Numbered from the stretch's first letter, positions 46,346 to 58,929 are shown. The stretch is DNA of 64,000 bases from Dermatemys mawii (GCA_007922305.1 ML677334.1:20285126-20349125), one strand, 5' to 3'. Notes: generated by a model not told the origin, from the letters alone. Program-made: numbers and translations.

Positions 46346-47559
46346 CCTGCTGACTGATAGGCACCTTTGCAAATAAAATATGTTTTTAAGATGATAGGCC
46401 AGATTCCACCCTGATTGAAGCCCATTGGCTTGATTCTGCAGATGGCCAAATGTAACCATTTATTAAAAAGTTTAGAGATGGGAAGTATTTGGAATTGGAT
46501 ATGGAAAACTCTGAGTTAGGATGACCAAAACATTGGCTCATGGAATCATGCTATTTAAAATACTTGGCTAGATTCACCCCTCAGTTTATGCCAGTTTCAC
46601 AGGATGCAAATACTGGCGAAGGGCCATAGCTAGAGAAAATCTATCAGGGAAAGAAGTTGCAACACAAGAAAGTGGCCACAATTTCCCTTGAAAGGAAGGG
46701 GGCAATGAGGGGAGGCTGTATAATTCCTTCATAGCCCATAAGTGAGCAGTGCTGACTAGGAAAGGGAAATGATTGTCACCCGAGTGACTGGAAGTGCACA
46801 GATATAGCTCTGGCCCTCCCTCAAGCGCTTCCACCCTTAGAACTCCCAGGCATCTCTTTGGGGAATTGAAGCTGCCTTCCCATACTCACACCCAGCAGGA
46901 ACTCTGAGGTCAGGTGACAGTGCTAACTCCATCTGCCCTTCCTTAGGTTGAATACTTGAAAGGGCTTTGCTGGCATAGGGAGGCTTACTGCACACCTCCC
47001 TCCACCAGCTTCAGTTAATCTGACTCACTCTTTACTCCTCATTAAAAATAGGTTTCTTTAGAGGTTTTTTTGTTTTGTTTGTTCAGTTCAGTATTATAAT
47101 GATGCAATGGTATTAGACACCCTAAGGTGTGATTATACTGTGAGAGGTTATTTCAAGGCCAGCAACACGCCCTACATGCAACACTATCTTGTGGTATCAT
47201 CACATATTACTGTTCCTTATTGCTTAAATATTTGGAGATGTGCATCATGCTTTGGCAATGCATGTCAGTCTTTTGAGACATAAAATTAAAGATCGCTAGG
47301 ACTAAACTGAATAATACAGAACTTTACATCCCAATGGAACCAAAAATCCTTTATTCATCACACTGAAATACAGCCACCTTGGGGGTAAAACACAGCAGCC
47401 ACATAACAACATATACTGACATTTCATAAGTGTTTAGAAAAGAAAGTTAATATGTTGTGACCTGATATCCCGCAGATAATTTGTGTATCTTCAAATTAAT
47501 CCTTGTTCAAATTAAGTTTTAGGAAGAATGGCATGACTGCACACATTGGAATAGATCCT

Positions 47560-47630
47560 GACTTTACACTGATGCCAGTAGGGATGCAAATGGAATTATA
47601 CCTGCATCACATCAGCATCAGGCCCCTACT
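47560..47630. repeat. Old palindromic amniote repeat
   Basis: 'ctgactttacactgatgcca' and 'catcagcatcaggcccctac' are diverged forms of the repeat at 13638-13742. Confidence 0.4.
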
Positions 47631-47872
47631 GTTGGTAATACTCAAAGTAGGAAGATAGATCTGATTAGTTCTGTCTTATTATTTGACCTAACTACTTAGC
47701 AGGGAAGGAGAGCTAATAAGGGACAATGCCAAGAAGGCTGAAGTTTTCAATGCCTGTTATTCACAGGTCTTCACTAAAAAGGTTAAATGAGAGCAGATGC
47801 TTAACACAATTGATATTAACAGCAAGGAGGAAGGATCACAAGCCAGAACAGGTTTAAGAATATTTAGATAAG

Positions 47873-48058
47873 TTGGATGTGTTCAAGTTGGCAGGGCCTG
47901 ACAAAATTCACCCTAAGGTACTTAAGGAACTAGCTGAAGCAATATCAGAACCATTAGCAAAGATCTTCAGGAACTTGTGGAGGATGGGTGAGGTCCCAGA
48001 GGAGTGGAGAAGGACAAACATGATACCTGTCTTTAGAAGGGGAACAAAGAGCACCTAA
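47873..48058 (+). pseudogene. CR1 reverse transcriptase N-terminal fragment
   Basis: The frame reads AGPDKIHPKVLKELAEAISE, then FRNLWRMGEVPEEWRRTN and IPVFRRG. This is the start of the CR1 RT domain (family: GPDGIHPRVLKELA..., GE.P.DW..A...P.FKKG). It stops at 48058, before the NYRP block. A minimal fragment with no function. Confidence 0.82.
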
Positions 48059-48215
48059 CTTTAATACCTGGAAAGATACTGGAATAAATTATTAAACAAT
48101 CTGCTTATAAGAACCTGGATGATCATAAGATGATAAGTAATGGCTAGCGTAGGTTGATTGAGAACAAATCTTGCCAAACCAAACTAATTTCCTTCTTTGA
48201 CAGGGAGTGAAAGAA

Positions 48216-48440
48216 TATTTTGGGGGTGGGGGTGAAATGTACTACCCGTTTAAGGGCCAGGCTGGAGCCTACAGTCTGGGGATAATCAAGGAGACCCTGC
48301 CCCAGTCTGAGCTATTTAAACAAAGGAAGAGGCAGCTGAGGGGAGTTAAAAACCAGGAAAGCTGCAGTGGTTGATGGTTCCTCTCTAAGGCACCAGGAGA
48401 CAAGCCTAATCTGACTCTCAGACTTGAGTTTGTGGACTTT
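48216..48440. repeat. Unassigned insert, possibly LTR-like
   Basis: About 225 bp that does not match CR1: 'gtactacccgtttaagggcc', 'agaccctgccccagtctgag', a TATA-like 'ctatttaaac' near 48311, and 'aggagacaagcctaatctga'. A promoter-like TATTTAA in GC-richer sequence would fit an LTR fragment. No TG..CA ends, primer-binding site or coding remnants were found. Low certainty. Confidence 0.3.
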
Positions 48441-48763
48441 TGGGGAGCTCTTACGAGGATTCTCATAAATTGGAGGTTTTTAAGAACAGGTTAGACAAAC
48501 ACCTGTCAGGGATGGTGTAGGTATACTTGGTCCTGCCTGAGTGTGGGAAGACAGATTAGATGACCTCTCAAGGTTCCTTCCAGCTCTACATGTCTGTGAT
48601 TCCATTATTCCCACTAGTTGCCAGCCCTGTTTAAGAGTTTTTATTCAATGTTATTTGGAGAGTAACATTCTATTTTTACAAGGACTGCTCTGTGTGTATG
48701 AGCCTTTATTATGTTCTTAATTTCTAGTTCTCCCATGAGCTATAACATATGGAGTGTTAAAGG

Positions 48764-49176
48764 CAGGGGTGGACAAACTATGGCCTGCGGGACTGTCCTG
48801 AGCTCCCAGACAGGGAGGCTCCTCCTGGCCCCTCCCCGACCTTCCCTCCTCCCCCACAGCCTCAGTGCTCTAAGTGGGCAGTGCTCTGGGGGCGGGGGCT
48901 GCGTGCTCCTGTGGGGCAGCATGTCTGGCTCCACGTGGATCCAGACCTGCCGCTCTGAGCTTCATGGTAAGGGGACCGTGGCTGGGGGGCTGGATAAGAG
49001 GCAGGGAGTCCCAGGGGACAGGGAGCAGAGTGCAGTTGGATGGGGCAGAGGTTCTGTGGAGGCGGACAGGGAACAGGGAGGGTTGGATAGGCATGGGAGT
49101 CCTGGGGGTCTGTCGGGGCGGGGGTGTGAATAGGAGTCAGGGCAGTCAGGGGACAGGGAGTGGGAGGAGTTGGATT
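48764..49176. mobile_element. hAT element fragment (CAGGGGTGGACAAACT type)
   Basis: The left end CAGGGGTGGACAAACTATGG with 'gcctgcgggac' is the terminal repeat of the same broad family as 49752-50462. No matching right end is found before unique DNA resumes near 49177, so the copy is truncated. The GC-rich interior yields chance frames of up to 140 codons with no protein-like features. Confidence 0.75.
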
Positions 49177-49686
49177 GATTCTAAGATTCAGGGTAACTGC
49201 ATCCAGTTAGCTCCGAGCAGGATATAAGGAGAACACTGGGCTTGTTTGGGCAGAGGCATCTCTGGGTAAGAATAGAGGCCTCCAGGGAGAAAGTGTAGGA
49301 GCAAGGTAAGGGCAATAGCTAGCTTCTTGTGTTATTTAAATTAAAAACGTAAATCCAAGGTAGGGAGAAAGTTTTGGACACTGAATGGGAGAGGGAGGTG
49401 CTGTGTTGAGAGAGTGGGGTGTGACTCCCAATTTGCCCATGCACAAGTAAAAACACAAAGTGTCTTGATTAAAACAAGACGTTTTAAGTGCATCATGGTA
49501 TATACAATTTTCTTGGGTACACCAGATTGTTGCCGAAAATTTTGCCATCGCTGTACTTGAAGATATAAGCAGATCAAAGGGTGGTAAAAGAGGTTATCAG
49601 AGAGTTCTTGTGTGTGCAGTAGACTTGGCATCCGAATACCAATTAAAATGTTCCTGTAGCATGATAAGGCTTTGCATAGGGGGTTC
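49177..49686. other. Unique-looking DNA
   Basis: No gene or clear repeat was recognised. Confidence 0.4.
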
Positions 49687-50500
49687 TCATGTTTGTAAGC
49701 TCTCCAGAGCCAGGGATTCTACCTTCCTGTGTGTAAGGACAGCGCCTAGCCTAGGGGTGGGCAAACATTTTGGCCTGAGGGCCGCATCGCGGTTCAGAAT
49801 TGTATGGAGAGCCGGGTAGAGTAGGTGGTGCCTCCCGAAACAGCCTTGCCCCGCCCCCATCCGACCCTCTCCCATTTCATGCCCCTTACTGCCCCCTCAG
49901 AACATCCGACCCATCCACCTCCCCCACTCCTTGTCCCCTGACTACTCCCTCCAGAGACCCCTGCCCCTAACCACCCCCACTAAGACCCCACCCCTTATCT
50001 AAGCCCCTTGATCCTTGTCACCTGACCGCCCCCTCCAAAGATCCCCCCTGCCCCTAATCACCCCCCAGGACCCTGACTGCCTTGACCCCTAGCCACCCCA
50101 CCCACCCCTGGAACTCCCACGCCCTATCCAACCCCCACGTTCTCTGTCCCTTGACCGCCCCTGGAGACCCTCTGACCCTTATCCAACGCCCCGCCCCTGG
50201 CTCTCTTATCACGCCACCCAGACACGCTGCCGCGCTGATCCAACGGAGTGCATAGCGTGTCTGGCCCAGAGCCAGACACACTGTCACGCAGCACCGCCCC
50301 CCAGAGTGCTGCTTGTGTGACATGCTGAGGCTGGGAAGGGGAGGGGGAGAACAGTGCGGGGGGAGGAGGAGGAGTTAGCCTCCTCAGCTGGGAACTTGGG
50401 GTGGTGGACAAAATTAGCTTGCAGGCTGGATGTGGCCCACGGGCTGTAGTTTGCCCACCCCTGCCTAGCCATATTGTGGGCACTACTGGAATAATAATGA
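49687..50500. mobile_element. Old L2/MIR-like fragment interrupted by a hAT element
   Basis: The left part 49687-49751 ('tttgtaagctctccagagcc', 'gacagcgcctagcc') and right part 50463-50500 ('attgtgggcactactggaat', 'aataat') are contiguous in the same old repeat family as 27620-27740. The split dates the repeat before the hAT insertion. Confidence 0.55.
49744..50470. mobile_element. Non-autonomous hAT element, 711 bp, with TSD
   Basis: The body is 49752-50462. Flanks are GCCTAGCC at 49744-49751 and 50463-50470. Ends read TAGGGGTGGGCAAAC and, reverse-complemented, AGGGGTGGGCAAAC, with the GCCCACGGGC-type subterminal block at right. If the body ended at 50462, the right end would start with CAGGGG minus one base, so the exact boundary is uncertain by one base. 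The interior is strongly C-rich at left. Near the right it contains an 11-bp perfect inverted repeat (50218-50228 with 50254-50264) and a second hairpin at 50282-50322. No transposase. Confidence 0.85.
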
Positions 50501-52373
50501 GTGAAGAAAAATTAAGTAGTCTGGAAATTTTCACTGAAGTTGATACTTCAGTGTCAGACATCTGAAGTTGCTAGCCAGTGGATGCTTTTCTTTCCTTGTT
50601 CTTGTAAATGCCTGCTTTTATAGATTAAAGTTAAGAATAACAGTTCAGCATATGAAATTTGAAATACAATAATTCCTTAGATGGGAAACAACAGCGCCAC
50701 ATCTAGATAATAAAATAAAAATAATGCAGGCAATCTGAATACTGTAAGGATGGAGTATCAGCACATGTACACATTTTTACTTTTTTTCTGTGGACACAAT
50801 TAGGAAATTAGCTGTTGTTGCGATCTCCCAAATTCCAGTTATGCCTTTTAACTTAATTTTATAGTGACTTTAGTTCAGTCAAAAAATTGAAGTAATATAA
50901 TAAGTGAAGGAAGAGGTGCCATGTTTATTAACTATATCCAGCTCCAGTTCATTCTCTAGCCTCAACCCTGGCCACACTGGCTTCCAAGTGACCAGTACTC
51001 TAGTACACCCAGAATGTTCCAGATCTTAAAGGTGCTGCATCTGTACAGAATCAACATGGCTGGTAGAGCTCCCTACGTCACAGTTATAATACTTTAAAGC
51101 CTATAGGATCTTCCATGACTATGACAGTCCAGTGGCTTAGAGGGAGATCCTACATTTCATAGGTACAGTACACTTCTTGTCCTCTCCAGTTTCTTTTCCT
51201 CTTGATTTCTCCCTGAGATCCCTGGCCAGTTAAGAGACAAGGTGAGGACAAGATTGGGTCAGTCACTTGGTTTATATTTCTGCCACCTTCTCAAAAGGCT
51301 CACAGTGACCAAAATCTGGTATTTGTACAAATGTGCCTTCGCACCCAGTGCAGTACCTCAATAGTCCATTTTCATCAGGTAAATGAAGACAGTTGCAGTT
51401 TAGAGGGGTATTTGCTGGCTTGGAGTCACCCTGGCAAATCCGGAGGCATTTTTTTAATTAATTATAATCATATAATGTTGGGGAGTTTGGCATTGAGCAG
51501 AGAAGATGTATGCCAGCTTACTAGAATGATGCAAAGACATTGTCTGTAAAGAATGTGAATTACCCTGTCAGACTTGAAAAAAGAAGGATTAGAGATACAG
51601 GTTGCACAATACATCTCTGATGCCGCTGAAGGAAAGGGTGAGGTTAGGGGTGAAGAGTTTGTCAACACATCCATGCAGGCAGTCATGGAGGACTGCATGG
51701 TAAGTTGGGAGTCTGTTCTTACTCTGTTCTGACATTGTGGGAGCTTGATAGCACCTGCTGAATTTGAGCCTGCAAAACTATTTTATTTACACCCTTTGCC
51801 CTCCAAATCTTGCACATCCGCACACTTGTCTTTTGGGGTGAAATTTTCTATGCTTGGTCCAAACACAAATGTAATTATCAAGTTGAAGCAGAATCCCTTC
51901 TGTTATTGACCCTTTTTCCAATTTAAAATAGTCCAGCCATACTTTTAAACAAAGCTAAAGAAAAAGTGGCTACAGTTTGGAATTTGGTGTGGACATAAGT
52001 CTTCACTTAAGCCTGGCTTTGGTTTGTTTTGGAGGGAGGAAAAATTGGTTTTGAACAATTTGGGAAATGCCTTTTGATCGTGTGTAGTAGAAACAGCCTT
52101 ATCTGGGACAATGCAGATTTGCAAAATGAGAACAAATCTATAATTTGGAGGAACAAGCAGAGCATGGCATCCTGGATTTCTCAATAAGTCCATCATGAGA
52201 ACTCTGTCCCTTTTCTAATACTAAAGGAACATTACAACCTGCCATCCGCAGTGGAGTGGCTGTACTTACAACTAAGACACCTGATAACTTATCAGTTTGG
52301 GCCAGATGCTCTAGAACTGCCACAGGCCCCAGAACTATTGGGAATCTTAGAAATGCTTCATGAACACCCCAGG
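50501..52373. other. Unique-looking DNA
   Basis: No gene or clear repeat was recognised over about 1.9 kb. Confidence 0.4.
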
Positions 52374-52811
52374 CCCATGTCCATAGGTGCCGGCTTCCTC
52401 ATTTCCCCGGGAATGCTCAATCCCTGCTTGGCCCTGGCTGCACCCCCACTCCACCCCTTCCCCCAAGACCTCACCCTGCCTTGTCTCCCACTCCGCCTCT
52501 ACACACCTCTGCTTTGCCTCCCACCCTGCCTCTTCCCACCTCCTTCCCCAGGTTTGCCCCGCTCTCGCTCCACCCCCTCCCTCCCAGCACCTCCTGCACG
52601 CCGCTGAACAGCTGATCTGCAACAGGCAGGAGGTGATGGGAGGGAGGGGTACAGGCTGATCAGTGGGACCACAGGCGGGCAAAAGGTGCTACGGGAGTGG
52701 GGAGGAGCTGATCCATGGGGTCGCCAGTGGGTGCTGAGCACCAACTTTTTTTTTTTTCTGTGGGTGCTTCAGCCCCAGAGCACCCACAGAGTCGACGCCT
52801 ATGCCCATGTC
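52374..52811. mobile_element. Non-autonomous hAT element with perfect 8-bp TSD (copy B)
   Basis: The body is 52382-52803 (422 bp) between exact CCCATGTC duplications (52374-52381, 52804-52811). Ends read CATAGGTGCCGGCTTC and, reverse-complemented, CATAGGCGTCGACTC. The block 'gtgggtgctt...agagcaccca' lies at the right, so this is copy A (10532-10926) in reverse. The left half is pyrimidine-rich, the centre has GAACAGCTGATC near 52605, and the right half is purine-rich. A poly-T run at 52746-52757 adjoins the right end. The chance frames within are not genes. Confidence 0.9.
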
Positions 52812-54008
52812 TACTGGTTACACTCAACTAATGAAGAGAAACTTATGTTAAAAATGCTTCTGTTGATCTCAGTCTGCACTTGATACGACAAAAGATTTTA
52901 TTGAAAGTACATTGGATGCCACCAAGGTTTCACAGGCTAAAAGACCTTATCCTCACATATTTGTTGGTACTGTCCCAAAGAAGAAGGAACCCCGATGCAT
53001 ATACTGTAGGACTGTCCCACAGTCCTGCAGCTATAGAAAGGGGTGAAAATAGTGCTTGACTTGAGCAACCAAACCTCAGCCAAAAATTATATCATAGGTG
53101 ATATACCTGCTAAGCTGGGTTTAACTCCACCATAAAGACTTTAGCTATAATGATTACTGAACACACGATTTTTAAAAAATAGAAGAGTAAGCTTATGTCC
53201 AGAATAGAGCAGTGGTATTCGGACATGTGTAAGTTAGCATCTTATCACTATAGACAGCAACTGTATGACTTCAAAGAAATTTGGACCTTGTTTCTAGATA
53301 CGTTCAGATAAAAAATGTTGAGATGGCTCAAATAATGCCAGACCTCCATTCCACCTAACCTGTTACCCTTTTTCTGTCCTTCTCCCCTTGCCTCACTGAT
53401 CCCCTCCTTCCCTCTTTTGCCTGCTCTTGTATGTCTTCTCCTATTATGTTACTGTTATCCCCACCCAAACATGTTATGTCTGTGTAAGTACTTGTCTTGC
53501 AGCTTTGACAAGTTGTAAAATTGCGCCCTTGCATAACTCTGTTGATGATCCTGTGAGATGGGTGGTATCTGGAAACGTACACAAGATGTAAGTTGTTTAC
53601 TGTTTTGTACTTTTCATTGGCTGTTTCTTTATTAAAATAAATAAGAAATTAATCACACAAAAACGAAATAGCTGTAGGTCCCCGCTCACTGCAACACACA
53701 AACACTGCACCTCACTGCACAATTGATGTCAATGGGAGTCTGTTGATTCAGCGGGCTTTTGATCAGTCCCCTAGTTAGGAATACACTTGTTGGGTCAAAA
53801 AAATTACAAGTTTTGCTGGCAAAGCTGGGTACATTGATTACCTCTCATCTCCACTGTCAGGGTTTCCTTCTGTGTCACAGAATTTTTGCCACATTAGTGT
53901 TTTACTAAAATGTATGATAACCTTTGAGGAGAATCCATTATAATAATTGCTTTTAGTAGCACGTCTTCCAGTGATGTTGAACTGCTGTAAAACTCACATT
54001 TCCGCTAC
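52812..54008. other. Unique-looking DNA
   Basis: No gene or clear repeat was recognised. Confidence 0.4.
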
Positions 54009-54180
54009 ATAGTCTAGTGGCTAGACCTTGAGTTTTACTCCCGGGTCTGACACTGGCTTACTTTACATATTTGGAAGAGTCAATTAACTTCTCTCAGTGT
54101 CTGCGTTGCTTTGAAATGATCTGATGAAAGGTGCTATGCAAATGCAAGGAATTATACTGTTAATATTATTATTTATTATT
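54009..54180 (+). mobile_element. MIR-like SINE fragment
   Basis: 'agtctagtggctagaccttg', 'cccgggtctgacactggctt', 'tcaattaacttctctcagtg' and the tail 'gatgaaaggtgctatgcaaa' ending in 'tattattatt' follow the MIR order on the plus strand. Confidence 0.65.
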
Positions 54181-57100
54181 AGAACTTGTAATTTAATATT
54201 CTCGAATTGATTGTTGTGGAGGAGCTATGTATCATAAAAGGAAATAGGATGGTATGTTTGTCTCAATGAGGAAGGGTAATGAGTTAGAAATTAAGTGGTT
54301 ATCATATACCTTTTCCTGTCTATTACAAATAGAACTATTTGTTTATATTACAGTGGTGGTGTTTTAGTAATCTTCCTGGTGATAGTGTTGAATCAGTGAT
54401 CCTATTGTCATTCCGCACACTTACCACTACTACTAATAATTATTGCATAAATAACTATTTATAAATACTCCAGGTCTGCTTATACCCACAACTAACGTCA
54501 GTATCCTGCTTGAAAGCATTCCAAACTTAGCTAGTGTTATAAAACAATAGAGAAAATTGACATTTTTATTGTGGACACAAGTTACAATTGAGCAGTAATC
54601 TGGTGGATCATCTGGTTTTTATGATCCATGATGAGAAATGTAGTTGTCATATAAAGAATAAATTTCCCATCATAAAACCTCCCTATCTAATTTCAGCACC
54701 AGACTGAGCGCTGCCTTGGTCGCTCATTCTACTAGTAAACCCTGTCAGAGGAATGAGTGCCCCTTCTGCTTCCCCTCCCTCCATTCATCTACACATTTTG
54801 GCAACAAGTGTTTTAATGGAGCCTACCTTCCTCAGGCAACTGTTGTTATCAGAGGTTCCCATTGGGTAGCTGGTGCTGTTGAAAATTGGCCATGAAGAAG
54901 TCTCTATAAAATTGTGGGTAGGATATTATTTCTGTCAGTATTCTGTGAGGCAGTTTCTCTTCAGGGAGTAAGTCCACTAAGTATCACCCATGGTGGACCA
55001 AACAGAATCAGGTGGCTAGTGCCATCAAAGGATCCCCGGTCAAGCTGCAAGCATCTAAGGTTGAGCTGAACTCGTAGCGTTCTATTTATATACACATATC
55101 CTTCATGTGAGAAAACTTCATGCATGTTGTATGTTAGAATCAAAACACAACGTTACTAGGAACTGGAACAGCTCATTCATGATCTTTAAGATTTTTTGGC
55201 ATAAATTTCATTGGTGCAAATAGGAAAGGAAATTAAACATGAAACCTGATGACTGAGCAAAGATACAAATTCTGCTTCCAGATTCACACTGCAGATCTCC
55301 TATATTTTGAATAGGTTGCATGGTTTGCAGTGCTGACGGACACCACTACCTGTAACGTTTGTTTTGCCATTGTTCTGCTGTCCTTCAAAGGTTGTGGATC
55401 TTTGGATCCACATGTCTTTGATATTTATGACAGTGAATCAGAAGCGGGGCTGTTTAAGCTAAACATGGGTGATTTTCCCAAAAAGAATAAATTATTCCTT
55501 TGCTACTGTCTGAAAAGGCCAGATCTGGAGCCAATTTAGTGAGCATACGTTACAATTGACTTTGGAAGCAATAACTTCTGCTCTAGAGCTTTCTCAGATG
55601 TATAGCCAAGGAACTGTCTGGCAGCATGTGTTTTTACACATCTTTCAGCTAAATCGGAAATCCAAGTGCAAAATCTAGTACTTAGAGACATCTTGAAGAT
55701 TTGTGACACTCCCAGAAAGACTTGGGACCATCAACCAATGAATGGTTCATGCTGATAAATATAGTATACATAGATTTTTTCATCTGTGGCAGATACCGTA
55801 GCCTTCATTTTAATATTTACTAATCTTAAATAGTATATCTAAATATAATTTACTCCAATCCTTGCAAGTGACGAGCTATTCCCACTGGCAAGATGATTAA
55901 GAGAAGAAGTCAAGTTAATTATACACCTGCTGCACATACAGATTAATGACCAAGGATTCAGGAGTGATATTTATGTGTGTCATGGTTAGAAGATGTTCAG
56001 GGATTCATGAAAAAGTAAGCTCAGAAACTGGAATAGATTGGGAAATTTAAGGCAGGATAGCAATAGGAGAGGAGCAAAATCCATCTGGGACTCAGGGAAA
56101 AATGCAACAAAGAATGATCACAATGGATCACCAGTAGAAAGAGGGAAAGTCATGAACAGAATGCCCCGGGGAATAGACAAGAGCAGTCAATGTAGAGAGG
56201 GGAAAAGGTTAGGAAGGAGCTTCTTGTCTGCTGTTGATACCCACAAAAGAGGACCTCTCATCCAAAGTACACTGAAGACACTCAAAAAATTCCCATATAC
56301 TTCAATGAGCTTTGCATCAAGCTCAGATAAAGAAAGAATAAATAAAGGCGATAGAAAGAGCAGGAAATGAGACAGACACAGGGTAAAAATATATACTTTA
56401 TTTATATTGTAACATTTCAGGAGTTTAGCCTGATGAGATGCTAACAATAATGGACAACTTAAGGATGAATATTAAAAGCTCCTCTTTATTTAATATCCAA
56501 AAGCTGCTATGTCCTTATAGTCATTTGTTTACTCAGTCCTTACTTGGCCACATTCCTGTTAATTTCAGTGGGAGTTCGCCTGGATGTGGTCATATATATG
56601 AGAACATAAAAGAATGGAAATTATTTGTACAAAATATGCTGCTAGACATATTGGAGAGTTTTATTCAACTGCTAGAGTTTCCTTAGTTTGTGATTCTAAC
56701 AGTTATGATTACGCAATATGATCAACCTTGGGTGTGTAAAATTAGGCGCCTAAATCTATATTTGGGCATCTGGAAAAGGGGGATTTATTTTCAAAAGTGC
56801 TGAAAACCCACAGCTCCTGCAGTCCTCTGAAAATACCTGAACTTGTCATTGGGTGTCTATATATGAATTTAGGCATCCAAATTTTCAAATGTTAGTCAAT
56901 GTGAATTGGATAATCCTTACGTATGCTGCTTTGTCTTGTCATACATTTATTGGATATGTTGTACATTGTCATTTCTGATGAACATGTACTCATAACAGGG
57001 GGCTAGATTTTCATAATTCTGTGCATGCATTTTTGAGCATTTATCTACACTGTATTGCACCTTATCTAGTCTGCACCTGTGCAAAGCATGTGCAAAACAA

Positions 57101-58929
57101 GTGCAAAACACTAGTCAGGTTTGTAGCTTCTCACACCAACTTTACTCAGGTGTATAAATGACTATCTAAAATAAAAGGTAATGGACAATCAGGACCTATG
57201 TGCCTAATTTTTTCAGGCAAGTAACCATGACTGATCATACAGATCACACACAATAGTTATTGCATGTGCAAATGGCCCATTAGTTGTATAACTGGTCATT
57301 TTAATAGGCAGTTGGCCAGCAAATAGGCCAGCAGTGAATACACAGTGTTATGAAAATCTGGTCTAAAATATCTGTCACTATTGCTATTCTCTTTTACATT
57401 ATGTCCGACAGAGAGGGGAATTGGAAATCATTCTCAGATTAGTCAGACAGAGCAGAACGCATAAGTAGACACAAAGATGGGAAAGCAGAGATTTCTATAT
57501 TGACTGTATTTATTTAAACATTGACCATATTTGGTAGAAGTGTGGATCGAGAAATCCCATTGACCTAGAATACAAAGCTACTGAACAGAAAGAGGAAGAT
57601 ATGATCTAAGGTACATTGTCCTGGTCTCACACAAAGGCATGTTCTTCTTCTCTGGGGGGTCTCTGGTTGTTGCATTAGATTGCTATTTGAATCCAGAACT
57701 ACTTTGATTTATCAGCAATAGTTCTACTTTGAGCCTTGTTCAAATTACCAGCAGAATAAAACTACCAAGATATTTATCTAGCCCAGTATTTCAGCTGCTT
57801 TTTAGTTTCTCCACAGATACATGACAATTCTGTCATTCATTGTTTTCTGTGTTGGGTAATTTTAACCCTTTACCTATTTAGAAATAGATAAAATCAAATA
57901 ACCCAATGGGAAGGAATTATAAGTGACCTCCCCAGGAGAGAAGGTCTGAGATTTAGAAGTATTCTGCTTGCATCTTTCAGGAGTACATTTGATTCTGACA
58001 GCTTTTTGAAGTGGGTACTGTCATTTACTCTGTGTGCTGGGAATGTACAATGGAACCTCTGCCAGGCTTCTATGTGCTACCACCATGTAAATGAAAACTA
58101 ATAAGAATGTGGAGGACAATTGAATATCAGGGGAGGATGAGGCCATCTGTAGCCTGGTTGAAGAGCAATTCAGCCTGAAACTTGGCAATAGGTTACTGTT
58201 TGACTGTCTAAGGGACGGTTTAATCACAGGATAATTAAGTAATGGATGCATCTTGCATTTCAAGTATCACCCAGGTGATGGCCTAGGGAGATTCCAACCC
58301 AGTGCCCACTGTTGCATAAGAAGCACCACAGAAAATTGCTCTGGGCTTCTTTTTCTCTTGGACTTAAAAGAGGTTTGGTAATTAAGGAAGGATCACTGGA
58401 AAATGTTACCTTTCCCCTTTCTGTAATGCCTTTTCATATTCAACGGTTACAGAGTGAAATAATCAAGATTTTTTTGGTAGCAGATCAAAAAGTCCTTTCT
58501 TGATTTAATTGAAGGTACTTAAACTAAGAAGGTCATAGAGAGAACAGATTTAAAGCAGCGCTCTTTGTATTTGTCAATGCTGTGAAAAGGAGTAGAGCAT
58601 GTTATGCATATGTTTTATGTATATAGAGTGAGTGCATTGCCAAATTTTGGGAAGCCTCACTCCTAGGCAACTTCTGTGAACAGCAATAGTGGTAAGAGTC
58701 TGCTTTTGTTACTCTAGGTGAGAAGATGCACCTTAGACTTCAGTGAATCATGTGTGCTTTTTTTCATTTGCTTTCAGAGGCTATAGTACTTTTAGCCCTA
58801 TCAGCTCATCTGCATTGTGTGGCTGGCATTGCAATTTCTTTCTCACCCTCTGCAACATATTCATCAAAATTCAGAGGCTGATGAGATTTGGTTTTCAGTT
58901 TCCCCGTATTATTGAACCAAAAGAGTCCC
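54181..58929. other. About 4.7 kb of mostly unique DNA
   Basis: No gene. Short 'tttattttcaaaagtgctga' and 'cccacagctcctgcagtcct' words at 56788-56826 are a diverged copy of the palindromic repeat at 60478-60562. A 110-codon frame at 56038-56370 is low-complexity and basic, without recognisable features. Confidence 0.4.

Larger units (their letters stand above)
45836..47699. other. Mostly unique DNA
   Basis: Apart from a TIR-like fragment (46190-46345) and an old palindromic repeat (47560-47630), nothing was recognised. No gene. Confidence 0.4.
47700..48600 (+). mobile_element. CR1 LINE, 5' RT part and 3' tail flanking a foreign segment
   Basis: The left part (47700-48215) corresponds to the region before and at the start of the CR1 reverse transcriptase. 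The right part (48441-48600) is the 3' tail ('ggaggtttttaagaacaggt', 'gatgacctctcaaggttcct'). The middle of the RT is missing, and 48216-48440 does not look like CR1. Either one copy lost its middle and gained an insert, or two CR1 fragments happen to lie close together. Confidence 0.75.

Noticed and set aside
48711..49227. 140- and 117-codon overlapping frames
   Set aside because: They lie in a truncated GC-rich hAT element; not protein-like.
50124..50561. 145-codon minus-strand frame
   Set aside because: It runs through a non-autonomous hAT element and its flank; the opening is due to GC-rich composition.
52251..52682. Overlapping 118- and 111-codon frames on opposite strands
   Set aside because: Pro-rich and Gly-rich shadows of a pyrimidine/purine-rich hAT interior.
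56038..56370. 110-codon basic frame
   Set aside because: Lys/Arg/Ser-rich from a purine-rich strand; no motif.
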